64,000 nucleotides of DNA from an uncultured Sphingomonadaceae bacterium (lineage in GTDB: Bacteria > Pseudomonadota > Alphaproteobacteria > Sphingomonadales > Sphingomonadaceae): NCBI GenBank assembly GCA_947499975.1, contig CANMQE010000003.1, forward strand, positions 62,001-126,000, written 5' to 3'. The translations under genes were made by a program, and so were the position numbers. Within the stretch, counting starts at the first letter, position 1. Each line of letters opens with the position of its first letter. The notes under the pieces were generated by a model. It had not been told where the DNA came from and did no database searches. It saw only the letters and a list, made by a program, of their open reading frames with translations. This document shows, piece after piece, positions 8,314 through 16,944 of this stretch.

Positions 8314-9510
8314 TCAGAGCTCCAGAATGGCTTTGGTGATGATCTCGCGCTGCACCTCGTTGGAGCCGCCGAAGATCGAAAGCTTGCGATTGTTGAAATA
8401 TTGCGAGGAGACAGGACCGGTCCATTCAGGCCCGATCGGCGCGCCGTTATAGCCTTCCTCCATGCTCTCGGCGACGAAGGGCTGCGCATAGCGGCCAGCC
8501 GCCCGGCGCATCAGCCCGCCGATTTCCTGCCGGATTTCCGTGCCGCGTATCTTCAGCATGGAGCTTTCCGCCACCGGCGCACCGCCCTTGCCCGCAGCAT
8601 CCAGCACGCGCAAATTGGTGGTCTTCATGTTTTCAAGGTCGATCTCCAGCCGCGCCAGTCGCTGCGCGAACAGCGGATCCTCGATCAGCAGCGTGCCGTT
8701 CTTCTTCGTGGTGCGGGCGATGTGCTTCAGCTGCTCCAGCGCCGCCATGCTGGCCCCGATGCCGGCAATGTTCGTGCGCTCGTAGGTCAGCAGGTACTTG
8801 GCGTAGGTCCAGCCCTTGTTCTCCTCGCCCACCAGGTTCTCCACCGGCACCTTCACATCGGTGAAGAACACCTCGTTCACTTCCTCGTCGCCATCCAGCA
8901 GCTTGATGGGGCGCACCTCGATGCCGGGCGTTTCCATATCGATCAGCAGGAAGGAAATGCCCTCCTGCTTCTTGCCGCTGCTGTCCGTTCGCACCAGGCA
9001 GAAAATCCAGTCGGCGTGCTGGCCCAGCGTGGTCCAGGTCTTCTGGCCGTTGACGATGTAATGATCGCCTTCGCGCACTGCCGCGCATTTCAGGCTGGCG
9101 AGGTCTGATCCGGCGCCCGGCTCCGAATAGCCCTGGCACCACCAGTCCGTGCCATCGAGGATGCGCGGCAGGTAATGCTGGCACTGTTCCTCGGTGCCGT
9201 ACTTGATGAGAACGGGCGCGAGCATGGAAAGGCCGAAAGGCACGACGCGCGGCGCGTGTGCGGTGGCCGTCTCGGTCTCGAAGATGAACTTCTGCATCAC
9301 GGACCAGTTGGTGCCGCCGTATTTTTCCGGCCAATGCGGGGCGAGCCAGCCCTTCTCGTTGAGGATGGCGTGCCATTCCTCCATGTCGGCCTTGGTCAGG
9401 TTCTTTCCTTCACGCACCTTGGTGGAAAGCCGCGCGGGCAGCTTTTCCTTCAGGAAGGCGCGCACTTCCTCGCGGAAGGCTTCTTCTTCTGGCGTATATT
9501 CAAGGTTCAT
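8314..9510 (-). CDS. Acyl-CoA dehydrogenase, large-type subunit of second tandem pair
   Basis: A 398-residue acyl-CoA dehydrogenase starting MNLEYTPEEEAF. GYSEPGAGSD lies at about residue 125 and the C-terminal GGSNEVQ at about 380. It lacks the HGGIGM block, which is supplied by the adjacent small-type gene, so a heteromeric enzyme is likely. It lies 23 bases after the thiolase stop in the same operon, consistent with sequential desaturation and thiolysis. It is a paralogue of 4776-5960 by motif layout, but the two pairs are divergent enough to suggest different substrates rather than a fresh duplication. Confidence 0.94.
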   Translation of the reverse strand: MNLEYTPEEEAFREEVRAFLKEKLPARLSTKVREGKNLTKADMEEWHAILNEKGWLAPHWPEKYGGTNWSVMQKFIFETETATAHAPRVVPFGLSMLAPVLIKYGTEEQCQHYLPRILDGTDWWCQGYSEPGAGSDLASLKCAAVREGDHYIVNGQKTWTTLGQHADWIFCLVRTDSSGKKQEGISFLLIDMETPGIEVRPIKLLDGDEEVNEVFFTDVKVPVENLVGEENKGWTYAKYLLTYERTNIAGIGASMAALEQLKHIARTTKKNGTLLIEDPLFAQRLARLEIDLENMKTTNLRVLDAAGKGGAPVAESSMLKIRGTEIRQEIGGLMRRAAGRYAQPFVAESMEEGYNGAPIGPEWTGPVSSQYFNNRKLSIFGGSNEVQREIITKAILEL

Positions 9511-9533
9511 GGTTCTTCTCGCTCAGACCAGCA

Positions 9534-10754
9534 TCAGGATGGAATTTCGAACAGGCCGGCAGCGCCCATGCCGCCCGCCACGCACATGGACACCACGGCG
9601 TAGCGTTCGCCGCGGCGGCGCGCCTCCAGCAGCACCGCGCCCACCAGCCGCGATCCGGTCATGCCGAAAGGGTGGCCGATGGCGATAGCACCGCCGTTCA
9701 CGTTGAGTCTTTCAGGATCGATGCCGAGGTGATCGCGGCAGTAGAGCGCCTGGCTGGCAAACGCCTCGTTGATCTCCCACAGGCCGATGTCGCTCACCGA
9801 AAGCCCGGCGCGGTCCAGCAGTTTGGGGATGGCGAAGACCGGGCCGATGCCCATCTCGTCGGGCGCGCAGCCTGCCGCCTGGAAGCCGCGGAAGATGCCC
9901 AGCACCTCGCGACCCTCGGCCTCTGCCGTGGCGCGGTCCATCAGCACCTGCGCTGCCGCGCCATCGGAAAGCTGGCTGGCGTTGCCCGCCGTGATGTGCT
10001 GGCCTTCCTTCACCTTTGCCCCATCCTTGAAGACGGGTTTCAGGCCCGCTAGCGCCTCGTAGGTCGTGCCGGGACGGATGCCCTCGTCGGCTTCCAGCGT
10101 CACCGTTTCGCGGCCCGTCTCGCTGCCGTCCTTGGCGCGGATCACCTTTTCGGTGGTCAGCGGCACGATTTCGTCCGCCAGCCGCCCGGCCTCGGTAGCA
10201 GCGGCGGCGCGCTGCTGGCTTTCTGCGGCGAACCGGTCCTGCGCCTCGCGCGATATGTCGTAACGGTCGGCCACGATCTCCGCTGTCTCGATCATCGCCA
10301 TGTAGGCGTCGGGCTCGTGCTCCAGCACATTGGGGGAGCGCCATGAGGGATCGACGATGCCCGGCACCATGGTGAGCGAGATGGACTCGCACCCGCCCGC
10401 CACCAGCACGTCGGCATCGCCTGCCATGATGCTGCGCGCGGCCAGCGCCACGGTGGTGAGGCCGGATGCGCACTTGCGATCCAGCGTCATGCCGGGAACG
10501 TCCTGCGGCAATCTGCTGCCGAATATGCTCATCCGGCCAAGGTTGTAGAATTGCGGGCCGTACTGGTTGCCGCATCCCCAGTAGAGATCCTGCACCCGAT
10601 CCGGCGCGATGCCGGAGCGATCCAGCGCGGCGTCGATCACGTGGGCTGCCAGCCCGTCGGGCATGGTGGCGTTGAACGCGCCGCGATGCGCCTTGCCGAT
10701 GGGCGTGCGGGCGGTGGATACGATGGCGGCTTCGCGAATGCCTTGCTGGCTCAT
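9534..10754 (-). CDS. Acetyl-CoA acyltransferase (thiolase)
   Basis: A 406-residue type II thiolase that cleaves 3-oxoacyl-CoA with CoA. The nucleophile Cys lies in [10 protein letters not shown] at about residue 95, the GHPFGMTGS histidine block at about 358 and the second catalytic Cys in CVAGGMGA at about 390. All three catalytic elements are present. The start at 10754 is fixed by a 4-base ATGA overlap with the stop of the upstream acyl-CoA dehydrogenase (10751-12049), meaning the two are translationally coupled. A longer open frame upstream is antisense-type shadow of that gene. It completes the beta-oxidation set in this leftward operon. Confidence 0.95.
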   Translation of the reverse strand: MSQQGIREAAIVSTARTPIGKAHRGAFNATMPDGLAAHVIDAALDRSGIAPDRVQDLYWGCGNQYGPQFYNLGRMSIFGSRLPQDVPGMTLDRKCASGLTTVALAARSIMAGDADVLVAGGCESISLTMVPGIVDPSWRSPNVLEHEPDAYMAMIETAEIVADRYDISREAQDRFAAESQQRAAAATEAGRLADEIVPLTTEKVIRAKDGSETGRETVTLEADEGIRPGTTYEALAGLKPVFKDGAKVKEGQHITAGNASQLSDGAAAQVLMDRATAEAEGREVLGIFRGFQAAGCAPDEMGIGPVFAIPKLLDRAGLSVSDIGLWEINEAFASQALYCRDHLGIDPERLNVNGGAIAIGHPFGMTGSRLVGAVLLEARRRGERYAVVSMCVAGGMGAAGLFEIPS

Positions 10755-12049
10755 GAGCTTGCTCCTGCACCGGAAGGCACGGGGCCGCGCGGCTCTCCGG
10801 GCTTGGCCTTCAGGTCTGTATATTTGGCGAATTCGTTGCGCGCGATGGCGCGGTTGTGCACCTCGTCCGGCCCGTCTGCGAAGCGCAGCGTGCGGATGCT
10901 GCCCCAGGTCGCGGCAAGCTCGTAATCGCTGCTCACCCCGCCGCCGCCATGCGCCTGGATCGCGTCGTCCAGGATGGCGAGCGCCATGTTCGGGGCCTGC
11001 ACCTTGATCATCGCGATCTCGTTCTTCGCGGCCTTGTTGCCGGCGCTGTCCATCATGTCGGCGGCCTTCAGGCACAGGAGGCGGCTCATCTCGATATCGA
11101 TGCGCGCGCGGGCCACGCGCTCTTCCCACACGCTCTGCTGGTAGATGAACTTGCCAAAGGCCACGCGCTTGGTGAGGCGGCGGCACATCGCCTCCAGCGC
11201 CTCTTCCGCAACGCCGATGGTGCGCATGCAGTGATGGATGCGCCCCGGCCCAAGGCGGCCTTGTGCGATCTCGAACCCGCGCCCCTCGCCAAGCAGGATG
11301 GCATCGGCAGGCAGGCGCACGTTGTTCAGGCTGATCTCCGCATGACCGTGGGGCGCGTGGTCATAGCCATAGACGGTCAGCATCCGTTCGATGGTCACGC
11401 CGTCCGTATCCATCGGCAGCAGGATCATGGACTGGCTGCCATGGCGGGAGCCTTCGGGATCGGACTTGCCCATCACGATGGCAACCTTGCAGCGCGGATC
11501 GCCCGCCCCGCTGCTCCACCATTTGCGGCCATTGAGCACCCATTCGTTACCGTCACGAATAATGCTGGCCTCGATATTGGTGGCGTCGGACGATGCCACG
11601 TCCGGCTCCGTCATCAGGAAGGCCGAGCGGATTTCGCCGTTCATCAGCGGGGTCAGCCAGCGGTCCTTCTGCTCCCGCGTGCCGTAGCGGTGCAGCACTT
11701 CCATGTTGCCGGTGTCGGGCGCGGAGCAGTTGAACACCTCGCTGGCCCAGTAAACGCGGCCCATTTCCTCTGCGCACAGAGCATACTCAAGGTTCGAAAG
11801 CTGTTCGCCTTCGAATGTAAACGAGTCGTCGACATGGTCCTGGCCTGAATGCGGCGGCATGAACAGGTTCCACAGGCCAGCCTCCCGCGCGACGGGCTTC
11901 AGTTCCTCGATCACGGGATTGGGCGCCCAGCGATCTCCGCTGGCCGCTGCCGCCTTGTAATCGGCCACGCGCGGCCTGATTGACTCGTTGATGAATTGCC
12001 GGACCTGGTCACGCATCCTGCGCTGGCGGTCGCTCAGATTGAAATCCAC
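10751..12049 (-). CDS. ACAD10/11-type acyl-CoA dehydrogenase
   Basis: A 432-residue acyl-CoA dehydrogenase. The stretches [14 protein letters not shown] (about residues 107-120) and [12 protein letters not shown] (about 145-156) are hallmarks of human ACAD10/ACAD11 and bacterial LvaC. In those systems the dehydrogenase fold eliminates phosphate from a 4-phospho-acyl-CoA made by an APH kinase. The matching kinase is encoded at 2-892. A GTG start at 12049 is preferred because a GGAGAGG stretch lies about ten bases upstream and the protein then begins [12 protein letters not shown]; an ATG at 12145 is possible but gives an unusual basic extension. It is the first gene of a four-gene leftward operon and has a candidate operator 74 bases upstream. 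Confidence 0.93.
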   Translation of the reverse strand: MDFNLSDRQRRMRDQVRQFINESIRPRVADYKAAAASGDRWAPNPVIEELKPVAREAGLWNLFMPPHSGQDHVDDSFTFEGEQLSNLEYALCAEEMGRVYWASEVFNCSAPDTGNMEVLHRYGTREQKDRWLTPLMNGEIRSAFLMTEPDVASSDATNIEASIIRDGNEWVLNGRKWWSSGAGDPRCKVAIVMGKSDPEGSRHGSQSMILLPMDTDGVTIERMLTVYGYDHAPHGHAEISLNNVRLPADAILLGEGRGFEIAQGRLGPGRIHHCMRTIGVAEEALEAMCRRLTKRVAFGKFIYQQSVWEERVARARIDIEMSRLLCLKAADMMDSAGNKAAKNEIAMIKVQAPNMALAILDDAIQAHGGGGVSSDYELAATWGSIRTLRFADGPDEVHNRAIARNEFAKYTDLKAKPGEPRGPVPSGAGASS

Positions 12050-12122
12050 TTTGGCCTGTCCTCTCCACGGCACCGATCTTTCGAAGCCATCCTGAAATGC
12101 ACTTTTTCGCTTCGCTTGTCTA

Positions 12123-12138
12123 CATACGCATTTTTCAG
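12123..12138 (-). promoter_or_regulatory. Candidate operator CTGAAAA-N4-GTATG, site 2
   Basis: Read on the minus strand, this is CTGAAAAATGCGTATG, 12 of 16 identical to the site ahead of the fadB-like gene, with both outer blocks perfectly kept. It lies in the divergent spacer between the leftward thiolase/dehydrogenase operon and the rightward zinc alcohol dehydrogenase, so it could act on either. Confidence 0.42.
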
Positions 12139-12217
12139 GTTTCAAAATTTCGCCTTGGCAAGGCGGGCAATTTCAGCGAACCTGACCGGCGTAATGTAAC
12201 GCCTGATGGAGAGCATA

Positions 12218-13300
12218 GTGAAAGCTGCTGTATTGCGCGCGGTGGGTGAGCCGCTGCAAATCGAGGATGTCGCCATTTCCAGGCCCGGCCCGCACGAAGT
12301 GCTGATCCGCGCGTCGGCCACGGGCGTGTGTCATTCGGACCTGCACTTCATCGAAGGGCATTACCCCACGCCCATGCCCACCGTGCTGGGCCATGAATGC
12401 GCTGGCGTGGTGGAACAGGTGGGCAGCGAGGTGCGCACGGTGGCGCCGGGCGATCACGTGGTCACCTGCCTCTCCGCCTTCTGCGGCCACTGCGAATTCT
12501 GCGTGGGCGGCCACCTTTCGCTGTGTAACGAGCCTGACACCCAGCGCCCGAAAGATGCCGAGCCGCGGCTGGGCAGTGCCGATGCCTCGATGTCGCAATT
12601 CCTGAACCTCTCTGCCTTTGCCGAACAGCTGCTGATCCACGAGAACGCCTGCGTGAAGATCCGCAAGGACATGCCGCTGGATCGCGCCGCGCTGCTGGGA
12701 TGCGCCACGATCACCGCCTATGGCTCGGTAGTCCGCACCGCCGAAGTCAGGCCGGGGCAGAGCGTGGCCGTGATCGGCTGCGGCGGCGTGGGCCTTTCAA
12801 CCATCAACGCAGCCCAGATCGCCGGGGCCGGACGGATCATCGCCATCGACATGGTGGCGGGCAAAGAACAACTCGCCCGCGATTTCGGTGCGACCGATTT
12901 TATCGACGCGTCGGAGGGTGATGTGTGGAAGAAGATGCTGGGCCTCACCAATGGCGGGGTGGACCACGCCTTTGAAGCCATCGGCAGGGCAGATACCGCG
13001 TCCGATGCCTTCCGCATGCTGCGCCGCCGGGGCATCGCCACAGTGATCGGCATGATCCCGGTCGGCCAGAAGATCCAGATCAACGGCTATGAGCTGTTGC
13101 AGGAAAAGCAGCTGCGCGGATCGATGATGGGTTCGAACCAGTTCCCCGTCGACATCCCGCGCCTGGTCGATTTCTACATGGCCGGAAAGCTGAAGCTGGA
13201 CGAAATGATCTCGCGCCGCATCCAGTTGTCGCAAGTGAACGAGGCATTCGAGGAGATGAAGACCGGCACGATTGCGCGGTCGGTCATCACCTTCGAGTGA
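12218..13300 (+). CDS. Zinc-dependent alcohol dehydrogenase (MDR family)
   Basis: A 360-residue medium-chain zinc alcohol dehydrogenase. Catalytic-zinc ligands are visible in CHSD (Cys38) and GHE (58-60); the structural-zinc cysteines are near 89, 92, 95 and 103; the NAD loop GCGGVG begins near 187. It oxidises an alcohol or reduces an aldehyde. GTG at 12218 is preferred because GGAG lies at 12208-12211 and the product begins MKAAVLRAVGEP, typical of the family; ATG at 12206 in the same frame would add four residues. It is divergent from the ACAD10/11-type operon across a 168-base spacer, suggesting shared regulation and a role in supplying or removing an alcohol in the same pathway. Confidence 0.93.
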   Translation: MKAAVLRAVGEPLQIEDVAISRPGPHEVLIRASATGVCHSDLHFIEGHYPTPMPTVLGHECAGVVEQVGSEVRTVAPGDHVVTCLSAFCGHCEFCVGGHLSLCNEPDTQRPKDAEPRLGSADASMSQFLNLSAFAEQLLIHENACVKIRKDMPLDRAALLGCATITAYGSVVRTAEVRPGQSVAVIGCGGVGLSTINAAQIAGAGRIIAIDMVAGKEQLARDFGATDFIDASEGDVWKKMLGLTNGGVDHAFEAIGRADTASDAFRMLRRRGIATVIGMIPVGQKIQINGYELLQEKQLRGSMMGSNQFPVDIPRLVDFYMAGKLKLDEMISRRIQLSQVNEAFEEMKTGTIARSVITFE

Positions 13301-13413
13301 TGGGGAAGCGCGGCCCGGACAAAGCGATGAAGCGATGAAGCGTCCCATCTATTCCCAAAGCGCGTTCTTTCGACGATAACGCTGTGCCGGGCCGCACTGG
13401 ATGGGAGAATGAC

Positions 13414-14412
13414 ATGTCGGAACCAAGCCCGGAGGAGCAAATCCTCGGCATCGTTACCAATCACTGGCAGGCCTGCTCGGTCGGCGCGGCTGCGGAGCTG
13501 GAGCTGGCAGATCATCTCGCCGATGGGCCGTTGCCTGTTGGAGAGCTTGCCGAACGGAGCGGCACACATGCGCCATTCCTGTTTCGCCTGCTGCGCGCGC
13601 TGGAGAGCACGGGCATTTTCACGCAAGTCTCCCCAGGCGTGTTCGGCAACAGCCCAGCGAGCGAATGCCTGCGACGCAATGCCGACAATTCGATCTGGGC
13701 GTGGGTCCGCATCTGCCTTGGCGGCGGAGGTAATGTCTACCTCGGCTGGCAGGGGATCATGCATGCGCTGAAGACTGGTGAGCCCGGTTTCGAATCCATC
13801 TCCGGCGTGTCGGGATGGGAATGGATGCAACAGAACCCTGAAATGGGTTCGACGTTTAACGAGGCGATGCGGGACCTGAGTAACTCGATCAGCCCGGCTG
13901 TCGCAGCCGCTTACGACTGGAGCCGCTTCGCGGTGGTTGCCGATATCGGCGGGGGAGTGGGGGCGCAGCTCGAAGCGATCCTCAAAGAGCATCCATCGTG
14001 TCGAGGAATCTTGTTCGATCAACCCCAGGTGGTCGCCGAAGCGCAGCCCAACGATCGCATCAAGAACGTCGGCGGCGACTTTTTCAAGGACATCCCGGTC
14101 GAGGCCGACGCCTACATGATGCGATGGATCCTGCACGACTGGGCCGACGAGGAATGCCTTCAAATCCTCGCCAATGTAAAGCGCGCGGCCAGCCGCGGCG
14201 GATGCCTGGTGGCGATCGATTCGGTCATACCGGAAAACTCCGAGCCCGATATGGGCAAGTGGATGGACCTGAACATGATGGTCAACATCTCGGGCCGGGA
14301 GAGGACTGCGTCGGAGTTCGAAGACCTATTCGAAAGGGCCGGCTTCGAGATCGACGAGATCGTCCCGACCGCCTCGCCACTGGGAATTGTCGTGTCAAAA
14401 CCGCTCGCTTAA
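13414..14412 (+). CDS. SAM-dependent O-methyltransferase-like protein
   Basis: A 332-residue protein of the COMT/acetylserotonin O-methyltransferase type. An N-terminal winged-helix dimerisation domain (about residues 10-100) is followed by a Rossmann methyltransferase domain with DIGGGVGAQL near 177 and LHDWADEECL near 239. The His-Asp of that last motif corresponds to the catalytic region of plant-type O-methyltransferases. GGGAG at 13403-13407 supports the ATG at 13414. It stands alone between the alcohol dehydrogenase and the ligase, so its role in the acyl-CoA pathway is unclear. A small-molecule phenol or enol methylation is likely by family. Confidence 0.88.
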   Translation: MSEPSPEEQILGIVTNHWQACSVGAAAELELADHLADGPLPVGELAERSGTHAPFLFRLLRALESTGIFTQVSPGVFGNSPASECLRRNADNSIWAWVRICLGGGGNVYLGWQGIMHALKTGEPGFESISGVSGWEWMQQNPEMGSTFNEAMRDLSNSISPAVAAAYDWSRFAVVADIGGGVGAQLEAILKEHPSCRGILFDQPQVVAEAQPNDRIKNVGGDFFKDIPVEADAYMMRWILHDWADEECLQILANVKRAASRGGCLVAIDSVIPENSEPDMGKWMDLNMMVNISGRERTASEFEDLFERAGFEIDEIVPTASPLGIVVSKPLA

Positions 14413-14568
14413 GCGGGTTATGCATTCACTTCCGAATAGTAAATTGTTCGCTCTGGGGTCGTCAGCGGACTGGCGGCTTCTCTTCTATTCAGGCAGATTG
14501 CGGCCATTGCGATACAGCGGTCAGGCCGCCCGAATAGTCGGACGCGTCTGCCATTTCACATCCGCCAG

Positions 14569-16335
14569 TCACTCACCCGCCACCTGGAACAGCCCGCGCA
14601 GGTCCTTCTTCAGGATCTTGCCGTTGGCGTTTCGCGGCAGCATTTCGTCGGTGAACACCACGCGCACCGGCACCTTGAAATGCGCCAGCCGCTGGCCGAC
14701 CCATTGCTGCAATTCCTCTTCGCTCGCACTCTGCCCTTTCGAGAGGTGGACGACGGCGGCAGGCTCCTCCCCCAGTTGCTGGTGCGGCAGGCCGATCACG
14801 GCGGCGTCGGTGACGGCGGGATGTTCGTAGAGGACGTTCTCTACCTCGCTGGAATAGATGTTCTCCCCGCCGCGGATCAGCATGTCCTTTGCCCGGTCCA
14901 CAATATAGCAGAAGCCTTCCTCGTCCAGCCGCGCCAGGTCGCCCGTGCGCATCCAGCCGTCGATGAAGCTTTCCGCCGTCGCGTCCGGGCGGTTCCAGTA
15001 TCCCTTCGCCACCATCGGGCCGTAGGCGTAAAGTTCGCCCACTTCGCCCACGGGCAGTTCCCGCTCGCCGTCTACGGACATGATTTTAAGGTCGGCCACC
15101 GCGACTGCCGGGCCGCAGCTGTCGGGCCGGTTGAGATAGTCCTCCGCCACATGGCCCGTCACCGTGGCCATCGTTTCCGTCATGCCCCAGCCGCTGCCCG
15201 GTTCGCAGCCGAATTCCTCGCGGATGCGGCGCACCAGCTCGGGCGCGGCGGGCGCGCCGCCATAGGTGACGAGTTCGAGGCTGGAGAGGTCGTAATCCTT
15301 GCGCGCCGGGTGATCGAGCAGTTGCCACGCAATCGTGGGCACGCCGCCTGTCAGGTGAACGCCCTCGCGCTCGATAATGCCCATCGCTTCCTCGGCATTC
15401 CAGTGGTGCATGAACACCATGGTGTGTCCGCTGACGAAATATCCCACCATCGCGGCCGAGCAGGCCGTGACGTGGAACAGCGGGATCACCAGCAGCACCG
15501 TCTTTCGCTCCGGCTCCGGCGGCATCTCGCCCCGGCGCAGCGGCGCGAAGGCGAGGTTGTACTTGCTGGACAGCACATTGGTGCACACGCTGCGGTGCGA
15601 GCCGAGCGAACCCTTGGGCGCGCCCGTCGTGCCGCTGGTGTAGAAGATGGTGGCATCGTCCTCTGGCGCGATATCCGCATCGGGCAATTCGCGGTCCGGC
15701 AGGCCTGCCCAGGCATCGCTGCTGCCGAGGAGATCCTCCAGCCGCTCCGCCCCTTCCAGCGGCCCTGCGGCGCGCGAGACGATGCAGGTTTCCAGATCCG
15801 GCGTTTGGGCGCGTATCGGCGCGATGCGATCCCATCGCTCCGCATCGCAGACCAGCGCCCTGGCTCCTGAATCGCTCAGGCCGAACGCCATTTCTTCCGA
15901 GGTCCACCAGGCGTTCACCGGCTCGCAGATCGCCCCGATGGATGCGATGGCGAAAAAGGCGACCGGCCATTCGGGAAGGTTGCGCATGGCCAGCGCCACG
16001 CGGTCCCCCCTTCCCACGCCGCATTCGCGCAGATGATGCGCCAGCGCAGCCATCGCGCGATACCAGCTTTCGTAGGAAACCCGCTCGTCTTCGTAGATGG
16101 TGCAAAGCGCATCGCCATGGGCGCGGGCGGCCTGTGCAATCGCGCGCAGGGTGGGCGGCGCGTTCTTCCATACGCGGGTGGGCCTGCCATCGATGGACAC
16201 CGTCTCCATCTCGAACGGCTGGCCCGGCGCGGTCAGCAATTCGCGCACTTTCGAACGGCTCATCGCGGGCCAGTTTTCCGGCAGCGACCAACGGGCGCTC
16301 TTCGCGTCATCCGTGGTGGATAGTGTCATCGGCAT
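14569..16335 (-). CDS. AMP-forming acyl-CoA ligase
   Basis: A 588-residue class I adenylate-forming enzyme that activates a carboxylic acid to acyl-AMP and then acyl-CoA. The P-loop-like YTSGTTGAPKG lies at about 228-238, GWGMTE in the core near 385, RTGDL near 459 and the catalytic Lys in NGKILKK near 572. The start at 16335 has AAGGAGAG just upstream; an in-frame ATG at 16329 is the alternative, and the open frame reaching back to 16773 lacks a ribosome site and aligned homology. It is transcribed away from a TonB-dependent receptor and has the shared 16-bp motif 65 bases upstream, which ties it to the beta-oxidation units. Confidence 0.94.
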   Translation of the reverse strand: MPMTLSTTDDAKSARWSLPENWPAMSRSKVRELLTAPGQPFEMETVSIDGRPTRVWKNAPPTLRAIAQAARAHGDALCTIYEDERVSYESWYRAMAALAHHLRECGVGRGDRVALAMRNLPEWPVAFFAIASIGAICEPVNAWWTSEEMAFGLSDSGARALVCDAERWDRIAPIRAQTPDLETCIVSRAAGPLEGAERLEDLLGSSDAWAGLPDRELPDADIAPEDDATIFYTSGTTGAPKGSLGSHRSVCTNVLSSKYNLAFAPLRRGEMPPEPERKTVLLVIPLFHVTACSAAMVGYFVSGHTMVFMHHWNAEEAMGIIEREGVHLTGGVPTIAWQLLDHPARKDYDLSSLELVTYGGAPAAPELVRRIREEFGCEPGSGWGMTETMATVTGHVAEDYLNRPDSCGPAVAVADLKIMSVDGERELPVGEVGELYAYGPMVAKGYWNRPDATAESFIDGWMRTGDLARLDEEGFCYIVDRAKDMLIRGGENIYSSEVENVLYEHPAVTDAAVIGLPHQQLGEEPAAVVHLSKGQSASEEELQQWVGQRLAHFKVPVRVVFTDEMLPRNANGKILKKDLRGLFQVAGE

Positions 16336-16944
16336 GTCTCTCCTTGGCCGCGAGGATAGGCACGGACAGGCCTTCTGCGCAAGGGGTGAAAAGCCGTTAC
16401 TGAAAACAGGGTATGACGTGCACGGCACACGGCATTGACGTTGCCACGCAGGCCGCAGAACGCCGAGTATGGCCCGGTTACAAGCAGGCTGCTGCGAATC
16501 GCCCAGCTTCGCCCGGACGGGCAAACGCCCCCGATTGCACGCACGGGCCGTCCGCAATCGGGAATCGATGCGTGACGATCCGGTGCTTTCAGATTCTGGG
16601 TCGATGCAGGGCGCGGGCGCAGAAGAGCCCCACCTGTTCACTGGCAAGGCATCAGGCCCATCAAATCTCGCAAAGAACTGACGACAGGAAGCGCGTCTGG
16701 CGCACCATGGCACAGCCGTGCGGGGACGGTTGCCGAGCGCAAGTGTGGCCAGAATGTCATGCAGGATACCCAATCTTCAAATTGCTTGATTAACGCATCG
16801 CAAGAGCGCACAAAGAGAGGCCTACGGATGGAGAGCGCCGTACCGCCTGTAGAAAGGCATGGAGAAAGAACCGATCAATCGGCTGCCCATGCAAAAGGTG
16901 CGGAGCATACTCCCCGATGGAAACAGATTAGTTGGGAGAGAACT
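16336..16944. other. Divergent intergenic region between ligase and TonB-dependent receptor
   Basis: A 609-base spacer with no convincing gene. It contains the third copy of the 16-bp motif (16400-16415), a TTGATTAA half-site at 16786-16793 resembling the MarR-type sites further right, and the ribosome site GGGAGAG (16934-16940) of the receptor. Short open frames here have no recognisable features. Confidence 0.6.
16400..16415 (+). promoter_or_regulatory. Candidate operator CTGAAAA-N4-GTATG, site 3
   Basis: CTGAAAACAGGGTATG differs by one base from the site at 2652-2667. It lies 65 bases upstream of the ligase start, in opposite orientation to that gene, and about 530 bases before the TonB-dependent receptor. 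Confidence 0.45.

Noticed and set aside
13310..13395. 9-bp inverted repeat GCGGCCCGG/CCGGGCCGC before the methyltransferase gene
   Set aside because: A 68-base loop and very GC-rich arms make chance likely; no T-run follows.
16336..16773. N-terminal extension of the acyl-CoA ligase
   Set aside because: No ribosome site or aligned domain; AAGGAGAG directly before 16335 marks the real start.
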